Shown here piece after piece: positions 36,307-45,254 of a stretch of 64,000 bases of DNA (positions are counted from its first letter, which is position 1; the number at the start of each line of letters is the position of its first letter). Source of the stretch: 2-02-FULL-66-14 sp964651335 (lineage in GTDB: Bacteria > Pseudomonadota > Gammaproteobacteria > Burkholderiales > SG8-39); the NCBI GenBank assembly GCA_964651335.1, contig CAZYVT010000013.1:1-64000 (forward strand), given 5' to 3'. A program made the position numbers and the translations under genes. The notes under the pieces were generated by a model. The model saw only the letters and a list, made by a program, of their open reading frames with translations, ran no database searches and had not been told where the DNA came from.

Positions 36307-37245
36307 TCACACTCTCTTCGCCATTTTCGGATCGAGCGTGTCGCGCAGCCCGTCGCCCAGCATGTTGACGGCGAGCACGGTCACAGCGAGAAACACGCCC
36401 GGGAAGAAGATATTGTGCGGGTAGTCGTTGAACTGCTGGCGCCCCTCGGCCATCACGTTGCCCCAGGTCGGGATGTCGGGCGGCAGCCCCACGCCGAGGA
36501 AGGACAGGATCGCCTCGACCAGGATCGAGAACGCGCAGATGAACGTTCCCTGCACGACGAGAGGCGCGATGCAATTGGGCAGGATGTGGCCGACCAGGAT
36601 CTTCCAGGTTGGCGTGCCGAGCGAGATCGCGGCCTCGACGTAGGGTTCCTCGCGGATCGTCAGCACCAGCGAGCGCACTAGCCGCGTCACGCGCGGGATT
36701 TCCGGGATCGCGATCGCGACGATGACCGTCGCAAGGCTTCCGCGCCACATCGCCACCAGCGCGATCGCGATCAGGATCGCCGGGATCGCCATCAGGCCGT
36801 CCATGAAGCGCATCAGGATCCCGTCGAGCCAGCGCAGATAGCCGCTTGCGAGGCCGCATACGATGCCGATCGCGAGCGCAAGCAGGGCGCACAGGATGCC
36901 CACGATCAACGACACGCGTGTGCCGTACATCACGCGGCTATAGATGTCGCGCCCGAGCGAATCCGACCCCATCCAGAAAGTGTGCTTGATGACCCCCCCT
37001 TCCAGGGTCATGATTTCGCCGGCATTGCCGGGACGCAGGTCGCGGCTGCCGGCGTCGAACAGGGTCGGATCCACCGTACCGAGCCACGGCGCGGCGAGCG
37101 CCACGAGGACAAGGACGAGCAGCACCATGCCGCCGATGCGCACCGACCAGTTGCGCCGCACGCGCTGCCAGGCGATTTCCTGGCGTACCACCGCCGCCGC
37201 CTCGACCGACAGCGCTTCGTACTGCTTGAGCCCCGGCGCGTCCAT
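36307..37245 (-). CDS. Peptide ABC transporter permease, DppC-like
   Basis: Inner-membrane permease of 312 residues. A cytoplasmic N-terminal tail precedes the first membrane segment (GGMVLLVLVLVALAAPWLGT). The family loop DSLGRDIYSRVMYGTRVSL is present, as is the EAA loop (EEPYVEAAISLGTPTWKILV). It overlaps the dppB-like stop by 1 bp and is followed 10 bp later by the ATPase gene. Confidence 0.93.
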   Translation of the reverse strand: MDAPGLKQYEALSVEAAAVVRQEIAWQRVRRNWSVRIGGMVLLVLVLVALAAPWLGTVDPTLFDAGSRDLRPGNAGEIMTLEGGVIKHTFWMGSDSLGRDIYSRVMYGTRVSLIVGILCALLALAIGIVCGLASGYLRWLDGILMRFMDGLMAIPAILIAIALVAMWRGSLATVIVAIAIPEIPRVTRLVRSLVLTIREEPYVEAAISLGTPTWKILVGHILPNCIAPLVVQGTFICAFSILVEAILSFLGVGLPPDIPTWGNVMAEGRQQFNDYPHNIFFPGVFLAVTVLAVNMLGDGLRDTLDPKMAKRV

Positions 37246-38186
37246 CAGTAGCGGATCCGCGGGTCAAGAAAGACGTAGGACATGTCCACCAGCAGGTTGA
37301 CGAGGACGTACACGAACGAGAAGAACAGGATCACGCCCTGGATGGTGGGAAAATCGCGCGCCAGCACCGCATCCACGGTCAGGCGCCCCAGGCCCGGGAT
37401 TGCATACACCGATTCGGTCACCACGACGCCACCGATGAGCAGCGCGACGCCGATGCCGATCACGGTCACGATCGGCACCGCCGCGTTGGCGAGCGCGTGG
37501 CGCACCAGGACGCGCACTTCCGGCAGGCCCTTGGCGCGCGCGGTGCGGATGTAGTCCTCGCCCAGCGCCTCGAGCATCGAAGCGCGCGTCACGCGCGCGA
37601 TCAACGCGATGTAGATCACCGAGAGAGTGACGGACGGCAGGATCAGGTGCCTGAGGAACGGCCAGAAGCCGTCGGCGAGGCGCTGATAGCCCTGCACCGG
37701 CAGGAGGCCCAGCTTGAGCGACACGATGTAGATCAGGATGTAGGCGAGTACGAACACGGGCACCGAGAATCCGAGCACCGAGAATCCCATGAGCGCGCGG
37801 TCGAACCAGCCGCCGAAGCGCCACGCGGCGATGATCCCGAGGGGCACCGAGACGACCACTGCGATCAGGATCGTGAGCGTCGCGAGCGCGAGCGTGGGCT
37901 CGAGCCGCTGGGCGATCAGCGCAGCGACCCTGGTCTTGTAGTAGAAGGATTCGCCCAGATCGCCGGTCAACAGGTTGCCGAGCCAGATGCCGAACTGGAC
38001 GACGATCGGCCGGTCAAGGCCGAGGCTCGCCCGGATGTGCGCGATCTGCTCGGTATTCGCGGCGTCGCCGGCCAGGATCGCGGCCGGGTCGCCGGGCGTG
38101 AGCCGCAGCATCAGGAACACCAGCACTGCGACGATCGCGAGTACCGGGATCGTTGCGAGCAGGCGCCGCGCAAGGAACGCGTACAT
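37245..38186 (-). CDS. Peptide ABC transporter permease, DppB-like
   Basis: Inner-membrane permease of 313 residues. The N-terminus MYAFLARRLLATIPVLAIVA and the following LTPGDPAAILAGDAANTEQI match DppB/OppB. The EAA loop is EDYIRTARAKGLPEVRVLVR. It forms the channel with the DppC-like subunit. A perfect hairpin with a T-tract lies between it and the upstream binding-protein gene. Confidence 0.94.
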   Translation of the reverse strand: MYAFLARRLLATIPVLAIVAVLVFLMLRLTPGDPAAILAGDAANTEQIAHIRASLGLDRPIVVQFGIWLGNLLTGDLGESFYYKTRVAALIAQRLEPTLALATLTILIAVVVSVPLGIIAAWRFGGWFDRALMGFSVLGFSVPVFVLAYILIYIVSLKLGLLPVQGYQRLADGFWPFLRHLILPSVTLSVIYIALIARVTRASMLEALGEDYIRTARAKGLPEVRVLVRHALANAAVPIVTVIGIGVALLIGGVVVTESVYAIPGLGRLTVDAVLARDFPTIQGVILFFSFVYVLVNLLVDMSYVFLDPRIRY

Positions 38187-38192
38187 GGTGGT

Positions 38193-38231
38193 GGAAAAAG
38201 AAACGGCTCCGGGAGTTTACGCCGGAGCCGT
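38193..38231 (-). terminator. Rho-independent terminator-like hairpin between binding protein and permease genes
   Basis: Read leftwards, the 10-bp arms ACGGCTCCGG and CCGGAGCCGT (38222-38231 and 38203-38212) enclose a 9-nt loop and are followed by TTTCTTTTTCC. It should stop or process most transcripts after the substrate-binding gene and so give more binding protein than permease. Confidence 0.8.
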
Positions 38232-38248
38232 CACAGAGCCGATTGCGT

Positions 38249-39835
38249 TCAGTTCTTCCTGATGTTCCAGTAGAAATTCCCCGTCTGGCGGAAGAAGCCG
38301 GTGACGTTCTTGCGCGCCGCGAGCGGGGCGTCGAACTCGCCCAGCGGCACGTGCGTCGCGACTTCGAACGCCCGCACCTGGATCGCCTCGGCCAGCTTCT
38401 TTTTCTTGCCGTCGTCGGTCTCGCGCATGAACTGGTTGCGAAGCTCGACAATCTTGTCGTCCTTGCCCCAGCCGAACCATCCGGATTGCTCACCGCGCGT
38501 GTCGAGCGCGGCGTTGGCGATCGGGTTCCAGATGTCCGGCCCCTGCCAGGCGGTGAGGAACATGTTCCAGCCGCCCTTGTCGGGCGCGTCCTTCTTCGAG
38601 CGCCGGCCCACGAGCGTCTGCCAGTCCATCGCTTGCAGGTCCACCTTGAAGCCTGCCTGGCGCATGAGCTGCGCAGCGACGTCGGGCAGCTTGTCGATCG
38701 CGGTGAGGTCGGTGGGCTTCATCAGCACCACCGTTGTGCCGTCGTAGCCCGAGGCCTTGAGCAGTTCCTGCGCCTTCTTCATGTTCGACTTCGACTGGAT
38801 GTCGCTGCCCGCGGTGCTGGCGTACGGTGTGCCGCAGGTGTACATCGACGCGCACGTCTTGTACAGCTCCGCCACGCCGACCTGCGCCTTGAGGAACGGT
38901 TCCTGCGCGAACGCCGCCATCGCCGCGCGCCGCACCGCGGCATTGTCGAAGGGCTTGTGCAGGTGGTTGAAGCGCGCCATGTATTGCAGCGGAGGGCTGT
39001 AGGTGTACACAACGATGTTCGGGTCGGCCTTCAGCGCCGGCACGTGCGGGAAAGAAGGCTGCTCGAGGATGTCCACCTCGCCATTTTGCAGCGCATTCAC
39101 CTGAGCCTGCGCGTCGCGCAGCGCCAGGTTCCACTCGACACGCTCGACGAAAACGAGCTTGCCGCCGGCCGAGCCCGAGGGCGGTTCCTTCCTCGGCACG
39201 TACTTCGGGTTGCGCAGGTACACTGCCTTGTCGCCCGGCTTGAACTCGTCACGCTTGAAGATGTAGGGTCCTGAGCCGATGTGCTCCTCGATCTGCTTGA
39301 AGGCGTCGGTCTCGGCGATGCGCTTGGGCATGATGAACGGCACATTGGAGGAGGGCTTGCCAAGCGCCTCCAGCACGAACCCGCACGGTTCCTTGAGAAA
39401 GACCCGGAAGCTGTCGGCCGCGGGCGCGTCCATCCGCTCGACGAAGCCCATGAGCGCGACGCCCATCGAATCGCGCTTGCCCCAGCGCGCCAGCGACGCC
39501 ACCACGTCCTCGCCCGTGACCGGCTTGCCGTCGTGGAACTCGAGGCCCTTGCGCAGCTTGAACGTCCAGAGCCGCTTGTCGGAACTGACGCTCCAGTCCT
39601 CGACCATCTGGGGCTGCACCTGGTTCTTCTCGTCGGAGCCGAAGAGCGTGTCGTAGATCATGTAGCCGTGGTTGCGGCTCATGTATGCGGTGGTCCAGAT
39701 GGGATCGAGGATCGCCAGGTTCGAGTGCGGGACGATGCGCAGGACTTTAGGGTCGCCCTGCGCCAGAGCCGCGCCGCAGCCGGCAACGATAGTCGCGGCG
39801 ACCGCAATCGCCGCCGCGATACGTGAAATGGTCAT
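38249..39835 (-). CDS. Peptide ABC transporter substrate-binding protein (family 5)
   Basis: Length is 528 residues, the usual size of DppA/OppA-type proteins. The leader MTISRIAAAIAVAATIVAGC contains an AGC that could be a lipobox, or it may be a plain signal peptide ending ALAQ|G. Recognisable text includes SSDKRLWTFKLRKGLEFHDG and ALGKPSSNVPFIMPKR. A strong GGAGG precedes the ATG (39835). It is divergent from the D-aminoacylase across 69 bp, which suggests peptides or N-acyl amino acids as cargo. Confidence 0.93.
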   Translation of the reverse strand: MTISRIAAAIAVAATIVAGCGAALAQGDPKVLRIVPHSNLAILDPIWTTAYMSRNHGYMIYDTLFGSDEKNQVQPQMVEDWSVSSDKRLWTFKLRKGLEFHDGKPVTGEDVVASLARWGKRDSMGVALMGFVERMDAPAADSFRVFLKEPCGFVLEALGKPSSNVPFIMPKRIAETDAFKQIEEHIGSGPYIFKRDEFKPGDKAVYLRNPKYVPRKEPPSGSAGGKLVFVERVEWNLALRDAQAQVNALQNGEVDILEQPSFPHVPALKADPNIVVYTYSPPLQYMARFNHLHKPFDNAAVRRAAMAAFAQEPFLKAQVGVAELYKTCASMYTCGTPYASTAGSDIQSKSNMKKAQELLKASGYDGTTVVLMKPTDLTAIDKLPDVAAQLMRQAGFKVDLQAMDWQTLVGRRSKKDAPDKGGWNMFLTAWQGPDIWNPIANAALDTRGEQSGWFGWGKDDKIVELRNQFMRETDDGKKKKLAEAIQVRAFEVATHVPLGEFDAPLAARKNVTGFFRQTGNFYWNIRKN

Positions 39836-39904
39836 GTGGAATTCCCTCCTGGATTGAACGGCGCAAGATATCCTAAACGACCTGTCAGGAGCAAGGAGGG
39901 CTGG

Positions 39905-41386
39905 ATGTCCGGAGGATTCGATACGGTGATCCGCGAGGTTTCGGTCTACGACGGCAGCGGAGCGCCGCCGCGCACCGCGGACGTAGCCATCGAAGGGGGG
40001 CGGATCGCATCGGTGGGCGCGGTGGCGGGCGCCGGCCGCGAGACCGTGGATGGCCGGGGCCTCGCGCTTGCGCCCGGCTTCATCGACGTGCACACGCATG
40101 ACGATTTTGCTGCCGTGATGCATCCGGAGATGGCGTTCAAGTTGGTCGGCGGGGTGACGACGTGCATCGTTGGCAACTGCGGCTTCGGCGCCGCGCCCTT
40201 CGCCGCCGCCTCCGTCATGGCGAAGACCTTGCACCCGAAGCTCGATCTTCCGGCGTGGGACGGATACGCCGGCTACGCGCAATTGTTGGAGCGCAACCCG
40301 CCCGGAACGAATATCGGCGTGCTGGTCGGGCACGGAACCGCGCGGCTCGCGGCGATGGGACTCGAGAACCGCGCGCCTGCCGGCGCCGAGATGGCAGCGA
40401 TGAAAGCAATCGTCGCGGAGGGGCTGGAGGCGGGCGCGCTCGGCCTTTCCTCGGGACTCGTCTACGATCCCGGGCGCTTCGCCGCGACCGGCGAGCTGGT
40501 AGAGCTCGCTACGCTCCTGCGCGGCACGGGTGCGCTCTATGCGACCCACATGCGCGACGAAAGCGCGGGGCTTCTCGATTCGGTGCGCGAAGCGATCGAG
40601 ATCGGCGAGCGAGCCGGTGTGCCGGTCCAGATTTCGCACCACAAGGCTTCCGGGCGTTCGGCGTGGGGATTGGTGCGCAAGTCGATCGAACTCATCGAGG
40701 CGGCGCAGCGGCGCGGCCTCGACGTCCATGCCGACCAGTATCCGTACACGGCGGGGAACACGATCCTCGCCGCGGTGTTTCGCGATGGAACGCTGCGCGG
40801 CGTGCTCGGCGACCTGGGGCCGGAAGAGATCGTGATCGCCTCGACCGCGCGGCATCCCGCGTGGGAAGGAAAGTCCATTGCCGCGCTCGCTGCCGCGATG
40901 GCGTGCCCGCCTGAAGAGGCTGCGGCGCGGATCCTCGCCGAAGATTCGGGAGTCACGGTCGTGCTGCACGCGATGAGCGAGGAAGACGTGCGCACCGTGA
41001 TGCGCCACCCGAGCACCATGATCGGCTCGGACGGGATTCCCACGCTCGAAGGAAAGCCCCATCCCCGGCTCTACGGCACGTTCGCGCGCGTGCTGGGCCG
41101 TTACGCGCGCGACGAGGGGCTGTTTCCGCTTGCCGAGGCGGTGTATCGAATGACGGGATTCGCGGCAGCCAAGTTCGGCCTTCGCGACCGGGGCGCGGTG
41201 AAGGAAGGCGCGTGCGCGGACCTGGTGCTCTTCGATCCGCAGCGCATCATCGACCGCGGCACGTTCGAGGAACCGCATCGCCCGCCCGAGGGAATCGAGG
41301 CGGTGTACGTGAACGGCGTGAAGGCGATCGCCGGCGGACGGCCCACCGGCGCGCGCGCCGGGCGCGTGCTGCGCCGTGGCAACTGA
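39905..41386 (+). CDS. N-acyl-D-amino-acid deacylase family amidohydrolase
   Basis: Zinc amidohydrolase of 493 residues, similar to D-aminoacylase. It releases D-amino acids (or related products) from N-acyl or dipeptide forms. The metal site begins GFIDVHTHDDFA; the conserved GVTTCIVGNCGFG follows. Later segments include THMRDES, ISHHKASG and MIGSDGIP. AAGGAGG precedes the ATG at 39905. It is divergent from the peptide importer and 12 bp upstream of the MlrC-like gene. Confidence 0.9.
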   Translation: MSGGFDTVIREVSVYDGSGAPPRTADVAIEGGRIASVGAVAGAGRETVDGRGLALAPGFIDVHTHDDFAAVMHPEMAFKLVGGVTTCIVGNCGFGAAPFAAASVMAKTLHPKLDLPAWDGYAGYAQLLERNPPGTNIGVLVGHGTARLAAMGLENRAPAGAEMAAMKAIVAEGLEAGALGLSSGLVYDPGRFAATGELVELATLLRGTGALYATHMRDESAGLLDSVREAIEIGERAGVPVQISHHKASGRSAWGLVRKSIELIEAAQRRGLDVHADQYPYTAGNTILAAVFRDGTLRGVLGDLGPEEIVIASTARHPAWEGKSIAALAAAMACPPEEAAARILAEDSGVTVVLHAMSEEDVRTVMRHPSTMIGSDGIPTLEGKPHPRLYGTFARVLGRYARDEGLFPLAEAVYRMTGFAAAKFGLRDRGAVKEGACADLVLFDPQRIIDRGTFEEPHRPPEGIEAVYVNGVKAIAGGRPTGARAGRVLRRGN

Positions 41387-41398
41387 GGGGAGAACGAC

Positions 41399-42901
41399 TT
41401 GGCACGCATCGCAATCGGCGGCATGCAGCACGAAACCAACACCTTCGCCCCTTCGAAGGCGGACTTTCCGGCGTTCGAGGCCGGCGGCGGCTGGCCCGGA
41501 GTGCAGTTCGGCGAGCCGCTGTTCGATGCCGTGGCAGGTGCGAACATCCCGGCCGAGGGCGCAATCCAGGCGCTACGCGGGATGGGCCATTCGCTGGTCG
41601 CCACTGCGTGGGCGGCGGCGAGCCCCTCGGCCCACGTCACGACCGAAGCGTTCGAGCGCATCGTCGGCGGGCTTGTGGAACGGCTCAAAGCCGCGGGTCC
41701 CGTGGACGGGGTCTATCTCGATCTGCACGGCGCGATGGTCACCGAGGCGCACGACGACGGCGAGGGGGAGATCCTGCGCCGCGTGCGCGAAGCGGTCGGG
41801 CCGCGCGTGCCGATCGCCGCAAGCCTCGACCTGCACGCCAACGTGACGCGCGCGATGCTCGAGCGGGCGGATGCGATGGTCGCGTATCGGAGCTATCCGC
41901 ACGTGGACATGGCAGAGACCGGCGCACGAGCAGCGCGGCTGCTCGACCGGATGCTGCGCACCGGAGCACGGCTCGCGAGAGGCCGCCGTACCTTCGATTT
42001 CCTCACCGGGATACCCTCGCAGTGCTCGGTCATCGAGCCGGGCCGCGGCATCTACCGGGACCTGGGCGAACTGGAGAACCGGAACGACGTCGTGCTTTCG
42101 TTTACTCCCGGTTTTCCCATGGCGGACTTCGAAGAGTGCGGCATGGCCGTGTTGGGTTACGGCATGAACGAAAAGGCAGTTGCCGCCGCCGTCGAGGGGC
42201 TGCGCGCCAGGGTGGCCGGCTCGGAAAAGGACTTTGCGCTCGAGCTGCACTTCCCCGACGAAGCGGTGGCGCGCGCGAAGCAGCGCGGCGAGCCCGGGGC
42301 GCCGGTGGTGCTCGCCGACACTCAGGATAATCCCGGCGCGGGAGGCAACGGAGACACCACCGGCCTGCTCGGCGCATTGGTGAGGCACGGCGCGCGCGAG
42401 GCGGTGCTCGGACTGCTGATCGATCCGCACTCCGCCGCACGCGCGCATGAGGCGGGGCAGGGCGCGACTTTGCCGTTTTCGCTGGGCGGAAAGTCGGGTA
42501 TCCAGGGCGATGCGCCGTTCAGCGACGAATTCAGCGTCGAGCGGCTGGGCGACGGCCACTTCACCTGCACCGGGCCGATGTTCCGCGGCTTTCGCATGAA
42601 TCTGGGGCCGATGGCGCTGCTGCGAAGCCGCGCTGCGCCCGGCGTGCGCGTGGCGCTCGCCTCGCGCAAGTGTCAGGCTGCCGATCAGGAGATGTTCCGC
42701 CACCTCGGAGTCGAGCCGCGAAAGGAGCGCATCCTCGCGCTCAAAAGCTCGGTGCATTTTCGCGCCGACTTCGAGCCGATCGCGAAGGAAGTGCTGGTGG
42801 TGAAGGCGCCCGGGCCGGCGCTCGCCGATCCATCGGAGTTCAAGTGGACGAAGCTGCGCAAAGGAATCCGGCTCAGGCCCCTGGGCCCCGCGTTTGCCTG
42901 A
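41399..42901 (+). CDS. M81-family metallopeptidase, MlrC-like
   Basis: Length is 500 residues. It starts at a TTG with GGGGAG upstream. The N-terminus (ARIAIGGMQHETNTFAPSKA) and the segments YLDLHGAMVTEAHDD and SLDLHANVTRAML match the microcystinase C (MlrC) family, whose founding member cleaves a linear peptide containing unusual and D-residues. C-terminal region: DNPGAGGNGDTTG. Together with the deacylase and the importer it suggests use of modified peptides; the substrate is unknown. Confidence 0.9.
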   Translation: MARIAIGGMQHETNTFAPSKADFPAFEAGGGWPGVQFGEPLFDAVAGANIPAEGAIQALRGMGHSLVATAWAAASPSAHVTTEAFERIVGGLVERLKAAGPVDGVYLDLHGAMVTEAHDDGEGEILRRVREAVGPRVPIAASLDLHANVTRAMLERADAMVAYRSYPHVDMAETGARAARLLDRMLRTGARLARGRRTFDFLTGIPSQCSVIEPGRGIYRDLGELENRNDVVLSFTPGFPMADFEECGMAVLGYGMNEKAVAAAVEGLRARVAGSEKDFALELHFPDEAVARAKQRGEPGAPVVLADTQDNPGAGGNGDTTGLLGALVRHGAREAVLGLLIDPHSAARAHEAGQGATLPFSLGGKSGIQGDAPFSDEFSVERLGDGHFTCTGPMFRGFRMNLGPMALLRSRAAPGVRVALASRKCQAADQEMFRHLGVEPRKERILALKSSVHFRADFEPIAKEVLVVKAPGPALADPSEFKWTKLRKGIRLRPLGPAFA

Positions 42902-43688
42902 CCTGGTCGTCATCGCAGGACCGAACGGCGCTGGAAAATCCACTGCAGCGCCGCTATTGATCGGCGAGCGGCTCGGGATCGCCGAGTTCGTCAATGCCGA
43001 CGTGATCGCCGCAGGACTTTCGGCGTTCGCCCCCGAGAGTGTCGCAATCGAGGCAGGCCGGATCATGTTGCGGCGTTTGGACGAGCTTGCGGCGTCCGGT
43101 GCGGACTTCGCCTTCGAGACGACGCTCGCCTCGCGTAGTTTTGCGCCGTGGATCGCGCGGCTTCGCCGCGAACGCGGCTACCGCTTTCATTTTTTCTTCT
43201 TGTGGCTGCCGGACGCGGAGATGGCGGTGAGCCGCGTTTCCGGACGCGTGCGCGCGGGAGGCCACTCGGTTCCGGCGCAAGACATCCGGCGCCGCTACGA
43301 ACGGGGGCTGAGGAACTTCTTCCGGCTCTATTCGCCGATTGCCGACTCCTGGGAGATGCACGAGAATACGTCGCCGCCGCCGAAGCTGATCGCGGCAAAG
43401 GATAGTGATGGCTCGATCCGAATCGGTAACCAGACGCTTTGGGAAATCATCCAGGAGGGAATGCGCGTGAAAGAGAAGGAAGCGGAGTACGGTGCCGCGG
43501 AGCCGCGCGTAGCGGGAATCCCCATCAGCGAAGTGATGAACATCTTCGACCGGGCCGGCCGGGAGGCGCTTGCGCGGCACAAGGCGCTGGGAATTCCGGT
43601 CGTGATCTGGCGCAACGGACGAGTGGTCGAGGTGCCGCCGGAGGAAATCGAAGTCAGCCAGCCGGCTGCTTTTCCCGCCAGGCCCTGA
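42894..43688 (+). CDS. Zeta-toxin-like P-loop kinase with a C-terminal tail domain
   Basis: Length is 264 residues from a TTG inside the mlrC-like end. The Walker A is AGPNGAGKST (8-17), and DFAFETTLASRSF is the zeta-toxin/AAA-33 signature. This family phosphorylates UDP-amino sugars or other small substrates. Residues after about 185 (MRVKEKEAEYGAAEPRVAGI, then EALARHKALGIPVVIWRNG) look like a separate small domain and could be an independent reading start. No epsilon-type antitoxin is adjacent. The 3' end overlaps the convergent fic gene by 35 bp. Confidence 0.75.
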   Translation: MPDLVVIAGPNGAGKSTAAPLLIGERLGIAEFVNADVIAAGLSAFAPESVAIEAGRIMLRRLDELAASGADFAFETTLASRSFAPWIARLRRERGYRFHFFFLWLPDAEMAVSRVSGRVRAGGHSVPAQDIRRRYERGLRNFFRLYSPIADSWEMHENTSPPPKLIAAKDSDGSIRIGNQTLWEIIQEGMRVKEKEAEYGAAEPRVAGIPISEVMNIFDRAGREALARHKALGIPVVIWRNGRVVEVPPEEIEVSQPAAFPARP

Positions 43689-45051
43689 ACTCCGCAAGCC
43701 GCAGGCGGTAGCGCGCGATGTTGCCTTCGTGAAGATTTCGAAGCTCGGTTAGGACCATCTTCACGAAACGCGGCCGATCATCTTCCGGAACAAGAGTTGC
43801 TGCGACCAATCTGATGGGAGCAGGCGACGGCATTGCGCCGGAGCGCACCAGCCCGGCGACCGCGTCGGCCAGCTCGGCGCGGTATTTGAGACGGAACGGA
43901 TGGGGTTCCGGCAGCGCGCCGGCGACCGCCCTGAATTGCTCGCACGAGCGCTCGTAAGCCCAGGTGAACACGTCCCGCAGCAGTTCCACGCGCGCGTGCT
44001 CGTAGACCGCGAGCGTTCCCTCCACGTAGGCGCGCTCCGGCACGTCGACGAAGGAAAGCGGGCAGAGATTGTTCCTGATGAACGGGATATTGGCCGCAAG
44101 CCGCGACACCCGCTTGTTCACGTCCTCGAATGGTTGCAGGTAGGGGATGTGCACCATCAGGAAAAACGCCTGCTCGAACGGATCGTCGATCGCACTGGCC
44201 TTGTCGAGAATAATCCGGAAAAGCTCCTCGATCTGCTGCGGAACCGCGAGAGGCCGGTAAACCGTGCCGCCGATCTCGACGATCCGTTCGCGCAGGCGGC
44301 CGCTCGCCGCAGGATCGGGGACCAGGTTCTCCGAGAGCAGCGCGTGCAGGTTCATGAACGTGTACATGTTGAAGCCGATGTCCGCTGCCTGCTCGATCAG
44401 GAACTCGATCGCCTGCTTGTGGTTGAGGATCATCTGGGTTTCAAGCCGATCCTTGCCTTCCGCGGCACGGCTGTGTTCGATGAGGTTTACGGTGTCGAGC
44501 CGCGTGTAGGTATTGCCTTCCAGGCGCGAGGAGGCCCAGGATAGATCGATCAACAGCCGGTTCATGACGTCGCGCGCATAGGTGCCGGCCGGGCGTTGCG
44601 TGAACTGCGTGCGGCCGATTTCCGCGAGGCGCACGCGCCAATCGGCGTTGTTCAGATAGTAGGTCTCGTTCGGGCGATAGTGGTCGAGAAGCGCGCGGTC
44701 GTATCCCACTGGGCGGCGCTGCGTGATCGGACGCCGCACCCACCCGCGCAGCGTCGCGGTCTCGCTGGACACGGGGAACACCCAGCCTTCGGCGCGCGCG
44801 GTGTCGCCGGCCTCGGTCGCTTCGACGGTGCCTTGAATGGCGGGCGCCGGGAGGTAGCGGGTAGCACGCCCTTCGCCGTGAACCAGAATGCGGTTGCTGC
44901 GGGCGAGCCGCGTAAGCAAGCGCGCGAGCGAGCGCGGGCTGGCCTCACGCGCAAAAGCCCGGGACAGCGGCGTGGCGCCGATTCCGTTCGGATGACGAAG
45001 GATTTCGATCTCCAGGCGGTCGGCAAGATCGGGGGCTAGTTTTTTTGGCAT
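43654..45051 (-). CDS. Fic-family protein with N-terminal winged helix and altered active site
   Basis: Length is 465 residues. The N-terminal part (about 10-70) looks like a winged helix. The Fic core has an inhibitory motif S174-SRL-E178-G179 (S/T-x3-E-G). The catalytic loop is PYLQPFEDVNKRVSRL, where Q306 replaces the usual His while N312-K313-R314 are kept. AMPylation in the usual way therefore seems unlikely; other activities or a regulatory role are possible. The promoter region upstream is AT-rich with several palindromes. It lies in the accessory patch and its base use upstream differs from the neighbours. Confidence 0.85.
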   Translation of the reverse strand: MPKKLAPDLADRLEIEILRHPNGIGATPLSRAFAREASPRSLARLLTRLARSNRILVHGEGRATRYLPAPAIQGTVEATEAGDTARAEGWVFPVSSETATLRGWVRRPITQRRPVGYDRALLDHYRPNETYYLNNADWRVRLAEIGRTQFTQRPAGTYARDVMNRLLIDLSWASSRLEGNTYTRLDTVNLIEHSRAAEGKDRLETQMILNHKQAIEFLIEQAADIGFNMYTFMNLHALLSENLVPDPAASGRLRERIVEIGGTVYRPLAVPQQIEELFRIILDKASAIDDPFEQAFFLMVHIPYLQPFEDVNKRVSRLAANIPFIRNNLCPLSFVDVPERAYVEGTLAVYEHARVELLRDVFTWAYERSCEQFRAVAGALPEPHPFRLKYRAELADAVAGLVRSGAMPSPAPIRLVAATLVPEDDRPRFVKMVLTELRNLHEGNIARYRLRLAEFRAWREKQPAG

Positions 45052-45063
45052 GGTATACTACAC

Positions 45064-45144
45064 AATTGGCTAGATATATATAATTACATGTTTTCAATGT
45101 AATAACTATTGGCAAGAAAGTCAATATCTTGCCAAATGTTTGGC
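45064..45144. promoter_or_regulatory. AT-rich palindrome cluster upstream of fic
   Basis: In a strongly AT-rich stretch lie TTACAT-7 nt-ATGTAA (about 45084-45102), TTGGCAAGA (45109-45117) with its complement TCTTGCCAA (45127-45135), and GCCAAA-TG-TTTGGC (45131-45144). The repeated TTGGC half-site suggests a regulator-binding region, possibly for the winged helix of Fic itself. The remainder of 45052-45254 has a short frame (from 45170, MPVLYSPLKEDAKRATGAGV) that runs into antisense text. Confidence 0.45.
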
Positions 45145-45254
45145 ATGATTGAGAGGGGAAGGCGAGAGCATGCCGGTGCTGTACTCGCCCTTGAAGGAGG
45201 ACGCCAAGCGCGCAACCGGCGCCGGTGTGCCGCCGGAAGAGATCTACGTCCGAC

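Noticed and set aside
38249..41431. 1060-codon minus frame
   Set aside because: Only the part from 39835 downwards is a real binding protein; the N-terminal 532 codons are antisense to the deacylase gene.
41573..43066. 497-codon minus frame opposite the MlrC-like gene
   Set aside because: Shadow frame rich in His/Arg; no motifs and the plus-strand gene is intact.
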